From: a virus
Strand: one strand, 5' to 3'
IMG/VR virus record: IMGVR_UViG_3300008267_000293
Coordinates: 1-27,487 of that record
DNA length: 27,487 nucleotides
Positions 22,521 through 27,487 of the stretch are shown here, in pieces. The notes under the pieces are model-generated. The model was not told the origin of the DNA. It saw only the letters and a program-made list of their open reading frames with translations, and ran no database searches. Made by a program: the position numbers and the translations under genes. Position 1 is the first letter of the stretch, and every line of letters starts with the position of its first letter.

Positions 22521-24191
22521 GACGAACCAGTTAGAGCCGTTGGATACTAACATGACGGCTGCGTATGGAGATTCAAGAACGATTGAGGCATAACCATCAA
22601 TTGTTTGTGAACCGGAAGCAGCTACAGTAACACCATTAGCAGAACCTTCTGATTTCTTGACTTTGAGGAATTGACCGCTTCTGCCAACAGCAGTTGGAAG
22701 AGTTGCAGTAAATGCACCAGAGGTAGCATCACAAAGAGCAACAGAAGATGTAACACTTCCGTTTGCACTTAAGGTTTGTAATGAATCAGCTAATGTACCT
22801 TCAACAGCACCAATGAACTTGGAAGCTTTGAGTTCAAGTGAAGATACGAATGCGCTGTTTGTGCTTGAACCATCGCCAACGACGAAGCTTGCAAGATTGT
22901 TACCAATCTCAAAACCTTGGCTGGCTGAAAGGGCTGGAGCACCATCAGCGATTGTAATCTTGGCATCTTCTACAAGCAAGCTACCGACAGAAGCTGAGAA
23001 TGTAGTACCTGTAACAATCAAGTCACCTTCGATGGTAACATTGTTTTGGAAGGTTCTATTTCCAGCAATTGTGCTCTTTAAGGCAACTTGATCGCTACCA
23101 TTGATTTCAAGTGAGTTTGAATCAACTTGTACATCAAGTGTAACTGAAGAGCCGAGGGCTACTGAACCACCAGCAGAAAGACCATTGCCACCAAGAACTT
23201 GAAGTGAAGAATTGACAAGTTTAACATTTTCAATTCCACCAGAAAGCATTGCATTGGTGATACCAAGTCCTTTAACTCTTAATACGTCAGCGTTGATTTC
23301 GATTGAAGAAGCATCAACGTTAACGTTAAGAACGCTTACATCGCCTGTTGCACCAGCAACGAATCCAAGACCATTACCAGCTATAGAGCTAGAAATAGCA
23401 ACGAAATCGTTTTTGATTGCTACTGCACCAGTAGTTTTAACAGCAAGTTGTCCACCAGCAAGCCAATCAAGACCTGCATCAGCAGCAGCAGAAGCGATAC
23501 GAAGACCATCGGTTGTAACTTCAAGAGCAGAACCAGAAAGTCTTAATACACCTTCGATTGTACCAGAAGCACTATTGTAGGTCATATCAATGCTGTTTGT
23601 ATCAACAGCAGAGAAATGTGCTCTTGTTTCGGCAGCAGATGGGCCGGTGTATGTGAATACACCAGAACCGCTATTGTAGGTGAAAGAACCATCACCACCA
23701 GCATCAACAATAGATACTGCGGCTCTTGCTCTTGCATCGGTGTAATAGAGGTTTGTGCCTTCTGATACTGCTGTAGTAGAGAATGAACCAGAAGCACCAA
23801 GAGCGACAGATACGCCGTTGAATGAAACTGATTGATTTTGAAGTTTAGCATTTGTTACGGCAGCGTCAGCAATCTTGGCTGTAGTAACGTTTGCATCTTT
23901 GATTTTTGCGGTTTCAACTGCATCTGTAGCAAGTTTACCTGCTGTAACATTTGCATCTGCAATTTTAGCAGTTGTTACGTTAGCATCTGCAATCTTTGCG
24001 GTTGTAACGTTTGCGTCTGCAATTTTTATTGTTGTAACGGCTGCGTCAGCTAATTCTGCTGTATTGATTTCACCAGCAGGAAGAGAAACGGAACCTGTAA
24101 CAACCAAACCACCAGCATCAATAGTAACACCTTCTTCGGCAACCATTGAACCAGAGTGTCTATATTGTCCTATCGAAAACTTATAAGCCAT
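22515..24191 (-). CDS. Tail fibre-type protein with decapeptide repeats, 558 aa
   Basis: The N-terminus MAYKFSIGQYRHSGSMVAEE is followed by eight ten-residue repeats (residues 43-122) on the theme TTAKIADANV. Next comes the fibre motif NLYYTDARARAAVS (147-160), then Ser/Thr/Gly-rich beta regions with FQNNVTIEGDLIVTGTTF (about 388-405). The final 60 residues are the cap FLKVKKSEGSANGVTVAASG, SQTIDGYASIVLESPYAAVM, ending NWFVF. The same cap occurs in three other proteins of the window. The repeats would give an elongated shaft and the cap a trimeric tip. Higher G+C than the baseplate genes suggests strong expression. AAGGAG lies 7 bases before the ATG at 24191, and the leader contains a large hairpin after a CTATTTAT element. 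Tail fibre or head fibre cannot be told apart. Confidence 0.85.
   Translation of the reverse strand: MAYKFSIGQYRHSGSMVAEEGVTIDAGGLVVTGSVSLPAGEINTAELADAAVTTIKIADANVTTAKIADANVTTAKIADANVTAGKLATDAVETAKIKDANVTTAKIADAAVTNAKLQNQSVSFNGVSVALGASGSFSTTAVSEGTNLYYTDARARAAVSIVDAGGDGSFTYNSGSGVFTYTGPSAAETRAHFSAVDTNSIDMTYNSASGTIEGVLRLSGSALEVTTDGLRIASAAADAGLDWLAGGQLAVKTTGAVAIKNDFVAISSSIAGNGLGFVAGATGDVSVLNVNVDASSIEINADVLRVKGLGITNAMLSGGIENVKLVNSSLQVLGGNGLSAGGSVALGSSVTLDVQVDSNSLEINGSDQVALKSTIAGNRTFQNNVTIEGDLIVTGTTFSASVGSLLVEDAKITIADGAPALSASQGFEIGNNLASFVVGDGSSTNSAFVSSLELKASKFIGAVEGTLADSLQTLSANGSVTSSVALCDATSGAFTATLPTAVGRSGQFLKVKKSEGSANGVTVAASGSQTIDGYASIVLESPYAAVMLVSNGSNWFVF
23826..24065 (-). repeat. Eight tandem 30-base (decapeptide) repeats
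   Basis: Units in order: NTAELADAAV, TTIKIADANV, TTAKIADANV, TTAKIADANV, TAGKLATDAV, ETAKIKDANV, TTAKIADAAV, TNAKLQNQSV. Small hydrophobic residues recur at fixed places, as in phage fibre shafts or beta-helices. The DNA copies are diverged but easily seen, so copy number may vary between isolates. Confidence 0.9.
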
Positions 24192-24208
24192 GTTTCAACT
24201 CCTTAAAC

Positions 24209-24259
24209 AAAAAAGTGCCAATGAGTTGAAAAGTACAAACTTTAAAACCCTTTGGCACT
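24209..24259 (-). terminator. Terminator-like hairpin in leader of 558-aa fibre gene
   Basis: 8-bp stem AGTGCCAA / TTGGCACT followed on the minus strand by TTTTTT. The 30-base loop can form an inner AAAGT/ACTTT stem. Unlike the other terminators it lies downstream of a CTATTTAT element (24263-24270) and upstream of the AAGGAG of the next gene. It may terminate the transcript of the preceding gene, act as an attenuator, or stabilise a 5' leader. Confidence 0.65.
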
Positions 24260-24262
24260 ACA

Positions 24263-24270
24263 ATAAATAG
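24263..24270 (-). promoter_or_regulatory. CTATTTAT element upstream of leader hairpin
   Basis: Exact sense-strand CTATTTAT followed by TGTA, 71 bases before the ATG at 24191, with the hairpin at 24209-24259 between element and gene. The longest element-to-gene distance in the window. Promoter role inferred. Confidence 0.45.
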
Positions 24271-24311
24271 ATTGCACTAACTCAATCTTCTTTACTTGTC
24301 AAGAAAAAAGT

Positions 24312-24722
24312 TTAATAAATAAACCAACGAGAATTACCATCAGTATAAAGGTTTAAAGAAGCATAAGGAGACTCAACAATTATGTTTGTTTGACCATCAA
24401 TTGTATCGCTACCGCTTGTTTGAATAATAATATTGTTTTGATTACAATTACCGGTTTCGTCTTTAATTAAGAAAGACCTTCCAGAAATAGAACCAGATGC
24501 TTTAGGAAGTTGAATTGTAATTGATGAAGTTGCATTTAAAGTATCAACTCCAATAAAATAGTTAGATAATAATAAATCGTGCGATGAAGAAACAACTACT
24601 CTATTTAAAATTGTAGATTGTGCAGAAATAACAGAAGCGGTTAATAATCCAGTAGAAACTTTATTAATAAATGTTTCTGTGCCTAATGCTGTAGTTCTTG
24701 ATTTACTATATTTATATGCCAT
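24312..24722 (-). CDS. Short fibre-type protein starting MAYKY, with C-terminal cap, 136 aa
   Basis: The start is the ATG at 24722 (MAYKYSKSRTTALGTETFIN), which overlaps the stop of the previous gene (TAATG). An ATG five codons earlier lacks a spaced ribosome site. Residues 50-136 are a clear copy of the cap module: YFIGVD, ITIQLPKASGSISGRSFLIK, IIIQTSGSDTIDGQTNIIVE and ending RWFIY. It is little more than an N-terminal MAYKY segment plus the cap, so it may be a minimal fibre or a tip subunit pairing with the longer MAYK proteins. Translation is probably coupled to the adaptor-fibre gene upstream. Confidence 0.72.
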   Translation of the reverse strand: MAYKYSKSRTTALGTETFINKVSTGLLTASVISAQSTILNRVVVSSSHDLLLSNYFIGVDTLNATSSITIQLPKASGSISGRSFLIKDETGNCNQNNIIIQTSGSDTIDGQTNIIVESPYASLNLYTDGNSRWFIY

Positions 24723-25765
24723 TAGAAAATAAACCATCCTGTTGTGTCTTTATAAACTGATATAGCAACGTGTTCAATATCAAGAGTTGTAAATGGTTCT
24801 AAATCTACTTGTTCTCCAGAAGACGCAGATACAATTATTGTGTTTGTATCAGCCATACCAGAAATATCTTTTATTACATATACTTTTCCATTATTTATCG
24901 TAGCTATTGGAGGAAGTGTAACAACAATACCTGCATAATTTGAATTCACACCAACAAAATAATCGTCTACTGCTATTGTATAACTTGATGTAATTATTGT
25001 TGTATTAAATGTGATACTGGAAGCTGATATAGCAGTTATTGATTGTCCATTCAATAACAAACTTCCACTAATGTTCACGGAACCAGTAATGACTACCTTG
25101 TCTGATGGATGATTTCCTAAATACGTATTGTTATAAACGCTTAAACTATTTGATGCAGTTATATTAGTAAATAATGCATTTGATGTTGGATTATACGTAG
25201 AAGCAGAACCAGTAGAAGTTGAAGTAGTCTGTCTTGTTGTTGGAATTGTATTTGCTGTAAATTGTGGATTAAATGCATTTTCTCTAACACGGAAGCATTT
25301 AGCCATAATTTCAAATTTGTTTTCTATTTGACCAAACAATCTTTTTGGCTGAGATAATTCTGTTATTTCATAATATCTGTCACCATATAAAACGAAATCA
25401 CCTTCACGTACAAATAGGTTTTGGTCTTCTGTTAATCGTTTTTTATGGAAATGAACTTCAATTGTTGTTTCACTATCTAAACCAAATGAATCTTCATTTT
25501 TTGTTATGTCACCATTAAATTTAATAAGAGCAAATACTTTAACAGGTGCATAAAATGTTTTATCTAATGCTTCACCATATAAAGGATGAAAGTTGGTTCT
25601 TTCAATATCTATTGGAAAATATAAAATTTGTTGCCCAACAACTCTCTCAATAAGTTCGTCGTTGACTTGTTTAACAAGATTGCGTTCTTTTTCACCGGTA
25701 AATAATGGTGGAGGAGGATTCGCAGGTTGGGTCCAAGCAGTATCTGATTTTTTTTGGCGTGCCAT
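24722..25765 (-). CDS. Virion adaptor protein fused to a fibre cap module, 347 aa
   Basis: Residues 1-160 are a compact, non-fibre domain: MARQKKSDTAWTQPANPPPP, then VNDELIERVVGQQILYFPID, VHFHKKRLTEDQNLFVREGD and FGQIENKFEIMAKCFRVREN. I recognise this domain from T4-like phages of aquatic origin, where I recall it as a stand-alone virion protein near neck and head-completion genes. After a Thr/Ser-rich linker (about 168-190) come fibre-type repeats (ITASNSLSVYNNTYLGN, VVITGSVNISGSLLLNG) and then the cap from about 265 (YFVGVN, VTLPPIATINNGKVYVIKDI, ending WFIF). The build suggests a fibre anchored to the particle by its N-terminal domain. The ATG at 25765 has no Shine-Dalgarno sequence and lies 5 bases after a CTATTTAT element. 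The attachment role is inference. Confidence 0.72.
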   Translation of the reverse strand: MARQKKSDTAWTQPANPPPPLFTGEKERNLVKQVNDELIERVVGQQILYFPIDIERTNFHPLYGEALDKTFYAPVKVFALIKFNGDITKNEDSFGLDSETTIEVHFHKKRLTEDQNLFVREGDFVLYGDRYYEITELSQPKRLFGQIENKFEIMAKCFRVRENAFNPQFTANTIPTTRQTTSTSTGSASTYNPTSNALFTNITASNSLSVYNNTYLGNHPSDKVVITGSVNISGSLLLNGQSITAISASSITFNTTIITSSYTIAVDDYFVGVNSNYAGIVVTLPPIATINNGKVYVIKDISGMADTNTIIVSASSGEQVDLEPFTTLDIEHVAISVYKDTTGWFIF

Positions 25766-25770
25766 TATTT

Positions 25771-25778
25771 ATAAATAG
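25771..25778 (-). promoter_or_regulatory. CTATTTAT element before adaptor-fibre gene
   Basis: Exact sense-strand CTATTTAT five bases before the ATG at 25765. No terminator hairpin and no Shine-Dalgarno sequence. Promoter role inferred. Confidence 0.45.
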
Positions 25779-25792
25779 AACAAAACATTATA

Positions 25793-25987
25793 TTATTCTA
25801 TCAATTGAGGATATTCTCTTGTTACTATTATGGGCCAAGTTGTATTATTTTTAAGTTCTTCTTGTAAGTACGGTGGAATTGATAAATAAATTACAGCTAC
25901 ACCATTTTGAATAGCAAATTCTCCTGCTTCTTCTAAAGTGCTTGTTGGAGCTACGACAACTTTTTCTTCTTGCATTATGATTGCCAT
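25793..25987 (-). CDS. Small unrecognised protein, 64 aa
   Basis: I do not recognise this protein. It reads MAIIMQEEKVVVAPTSTLEE, then AGEFAIQNGVAVIYLSIPPY: a small alpha/beta pattern with no signal peptide. The ribosome site TAGGAGATACA before the ATG at 25987 overlaps the stop codon of the glycine-rich adhesin gene, so translation is probably coupled to it. A helper in adhesin folding, like the small partners of gp37/gp38-type adhesins, is conceivable, but nothing in the sequence shows it. Confidence 0.6.
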   Translation of the reverse strand: MAIIMQEEKVVVAPTSTLEEAGEFAIQNGVAVIYLSIPPYLQEELKNNTTWPIIVTREYPQLIE

Positions 25988-25995
25988 TGTATCTC

Positions 25996-26892
25996 CTATG
26001 CTAATATAACTATTGCCACCGAACCTGATGAACCGGGGCCACCACTACCGCCACCAACAACGCCAGTTCCCCCAGAACCACCATTAGCTGTGATTACACC
26101 ATACGATGTTGATTTGGTTACTAAACATACTAATCCACCAGCGCCGCCAGCGCCGCCAGCAGAAGCACCAGCGGAGCCGCTAGCATTGCCGCCATTGCCA
26201 CCATTTGCAGAAATTCGACCATTATTTACTACATTTTTTGCCGCAATCCAAACTACACCACCACCAGAACCTCCAGCACCAGAAGCAAGAGCAGGGTCAG
26301 CTACAGCACAACCACCACTCCCTCCTCCACCACCCCCATTAAATGCTCCACCTGTCCAACGACCATCGTACCATCTTCCATTCCATTTTTGATGTGGAGA
26401 GGTTTGTGAAGCACCACCACCAGTACCACCTGCTCTTGCGCCTGCTGTACCGCCAATACCACCAGTTGGAGGAAGGCTCAATGAATTAAAAGAAGCATTG
26501 GTACTACCACCCCCATTGATGCCAGAAGCAACAGCATTAAGTATGCTATTTGCGCCACCGCCACTAGCACCGCCCAAATAATTTCTTGCTGTCAATGCAA
26601 CACCGCCGGTAGTTCCAACAGGAGCATTTCCATCATCATTAATAGAAGCAGAAGTTTGTATTGTTAGAGTTTCTTTTACATAAATTTTATAACCATTTGG
26701 TTTGATACTACCAGTTCCAGTTATTGATAAATTATTATAATATAATTCTCTTGAAGCCGTTAAAGAACCAGTAATTGTCGCGTCACCATCAGAACCATCG
26801 CCAAAATAACCAAATCCATATGTTGATGATAGTACATCGCCAGAAGTGATTATATAGTCTGTTCCGCTTAATGTTTTATTAAAAGTTGGCAT
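25996..26892 (-). CDS. Glycine-rich adhesin-like tail protein, 298 aa
   Basis: The N-terminal 90 residues are a beta-rich domain (MPTFNKTLSGTDYIITSGDV, ELYYNNLSITGTGSI, IYVKETLTIQTSASI). The remaining two thirds are glycine-rich blocks such as GGASGGGANSI, GGIGGTAGARAGGTGGG, GGGGGGSGG and GGNGGNASGSAGASAGGAGG, separated by short variable pieces. Runs of this type form stacked polyglycine-II helices in phage adhesins, such as gp38 of Salmonella phage S16, where the loops between them touch the receptor. One loop is unusually rich in Trp, Arg, Lys and His (HQKWNGRWYDGRWTGG, about 167-182) and is a good receptor-contact candidate. The ATG at 26892 overlaps the stop of the upstream fibre gene (TAATG). 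Adhesin function is inferred from composition and context. Confidence 0.78.
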   Translation of the reverse strand: MPTFNKTLSGTDYIITSGDVLSSTYGFGYFGDGSDGDATITGSLTASRELYYNNLSITGTGSIKPNGYKIYVKETLTIQTSASINDDGNAPVGTTGGVALTARNYLGGASGGGANSILNAVASGINGGGSTNASFNSLSLPPTGGIGGTAGARAGGTGGGASQTSPHQKWNGRWYDGRWTGGAFNGGGGGGSGGCAVADPALASGAGGSGGGVVWIAAKNVVNNGRISANGGNGGNASGSAGASAGGAGGAGGLVCLVTKSTSYGVITANGGSGGTGVVGGGSGGPGSSGSVAIVILA

Positions 26893-27487
26893 TATGTTAG
26901 TCCTACGATATAAAATCCATCAACACCATTTGATACTAGTGTCGCACTACCAGAAGTGCTTGAAATAATTAAACTTGTTGCTCCATCAATTGTTTGTGAG
27001 CCACTTGGTTGAATACGAATATTATTAGTACCAGCATTACCACCAACGTCCTTAAATATCAAGGTTTGACCAGCAGGATAAGTTGTTGCACTATTTAAAC
27101 TTGCTGTAACAACGCTTCCTGTCGTGCTGATACCCATAAAATAATTTGCTTGGGTTGCTGTAAAGCTGCCAGTATATGTAGAATAGCCTGCTTTAAATCC
27201 TTGTGACCCAACTATGTTTCCTGCTATGATTGCATCAGAATTTAAGAAAGAAGTACCTGCAACCTGTAATTGATTTGATGCTGAGATATTCGAACCAGTT
27301 ATCGTTGTAAATCTTGCTGTTGAACCTGTAATAAATCCACCATCAATATCTAATGAACCAGTTCCAATCATATTGAAAGAACCAGTTAGTGTTAAAGTAT
27401 TAGTAGGATTATTCCAAGTAAAGTTTGCAGAACCATTAAAACTTCCACCATCATTATATTGAATTTGTGTTGTAGAACCGCCGGGAG
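26892..27487 (-). CDS. Tail fibre-type protein, 5' end outside window
   Basis: The frame stays open to the right edge, giving 197 residues with the N-terminus missing. An internal ATG at 27371 is not the true start, because the upstream codons read PGGSTTQIQYNDGGSFNGSA, the standard phage fibre motif (GGSxTQIQxNxGG). Beyond that it has TLTLTGSF, ITGSNISASNQLQVAG and SQGFKAGYSTYTGSF, typical fibre repeats. It ends with the cap YFMGISTTGS, AGQTLIFKDVGGNAGTNNIR and SGSQTIDGATSLIISS, with a final GFYIVGLT where the other three copies end W-F-(V/I)-(F/Y). It is translationally coupled to the glycine-rich adhesin by TAATG, which suggests the two act in the same fibre. Confidence 0.82.
   Translation of the reverse strand, partial: PGGSTTQIQYNDGGSFNGSANFTWNNPTNTLTLTGSFNMIGTGSLDIDGGFITGSTARFTTITGSNISASNQLQVAGTSFLNSDAIIAGNIVGSQGFKAGYSTYTGSFTATQANYFMGISTTGSVVTASLNSATTYPAGQTLIFKDVGGNAGTNNIRIQPSGSQTIDGATSLIISSTSGSATLVSNGVDGFYIVGLT

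Noticed and set aside
23826-24065. Possible CRISPR array
   Set aside because: The periodic 30-base units are all in one coding frame without spacers and encode a decapeptide repeat.
24723-24737. ATG five codons upstream (MVYFL) for the 136-aa fibre gene
   Set aside because: No spaced ribosome site, and the TAATG overlap with MAYKY fits the pattern of other couplings in the window.
9996-25778. T4-type late promoters (ATAAATA) on the plus strand
   Set aside because: The same octamers read ATAAATAG on the plus strand, close to the T4 late element, but no plus-strand gene follows any of them. I therefore treat the sense-strand CTATTTAT as the meaningful reading, while noting that antisense transcription has not been excluded.
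25970-26392. Proline-rich 140-codon frame on the plus strand
   Set aside because: It is the mirror image of the glycine-rich gene (Gly codons read as Pro on the other strand), with no ribosome site.
1-27487. tRNA genes, insertion sequences, attachment sites
   Set aside because: I looked in the gaps, all of 120 bases or less, and saw no tRNA-like cloverleaf, transposase or long inverted or direct repeat.

Overview
The window is a piece of a tailed-phage genome of T4-like (contractile-tail myovirus) morphogenetic type. Every gene I can support lies on the minus strand, so transcription runs from the right end to the left end. Genes are packed with 1-60 base gaps or TAATG overlaps, the DNA is AT-rich, and most starts have GGAGG-type ribosome binding sites. 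The protein vocabulary (gp23-type major capsid protein, gp22-like core protein, gp18 sheath, gp19 tube, gp26-like hub/chaperone, gp53-like wedge protein, glycine-rich adhesin) resembles T4-like phages of uncultured aquatic origin. The host cannot be told from the sequence. Portal, terminase and prohead protease are not in the window.

Layout in transcription order. (1) 27487-20342, fibre and adhesin block: a fibre protein open at the right edge, a glycine-rich adhesin, a small protein, a virion-adaptor/fibre fusion, three proteins that start MAYK/MAYG, a further structural protein and a 72-aa orphan. Four of these proteins share one C-terminal cap module. (2) 20276-16911, head block: core/scaffold protein, major capsid protein, and a small head-associated protein followed by terminators. 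(3) 16836-14734, two probable neck/connector proteins. (4) 14659-7503, tail: sheath, tube, a gp26-like hub/assembly protein with a probable programmed frameshift into a 72-codon extension, and the tape measure. (5) 7490-1258, baseplate: two tandem paralogues, a LysM/gp53-like protein, a 941-aa baseplate-type protein and an unrecognised 401-aa protein. (6) 1258-1, non-structural: a family A DNA polymerase that has lost its central catalytic segment, then the start of a DUF5856-like gene that runs off the left edge.

Regulation. The sense-strand octamer CTATTTAT, or a one/two-base variant, occurs in ten gaps between genes, always in the same orientation and 3-71 bases before a start codon. It is often just downstream of a strong hairpin terminator and is a candidate late promoter. 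At three genes it sits 3-5 bases from an ATG with no Shine-Dalgarno sequence. Hairpins at 24209-24259, 22452-22489, 17379-17410, 16852-16884 and 10012-10039 divide the region into transcription units.

The most notable points are the poly-T slip site joining the gp26-like gene to its extension directly before the tape measure gene, the octamer family, the internally deleted polymerase, and the adaptor-fibre fusion.
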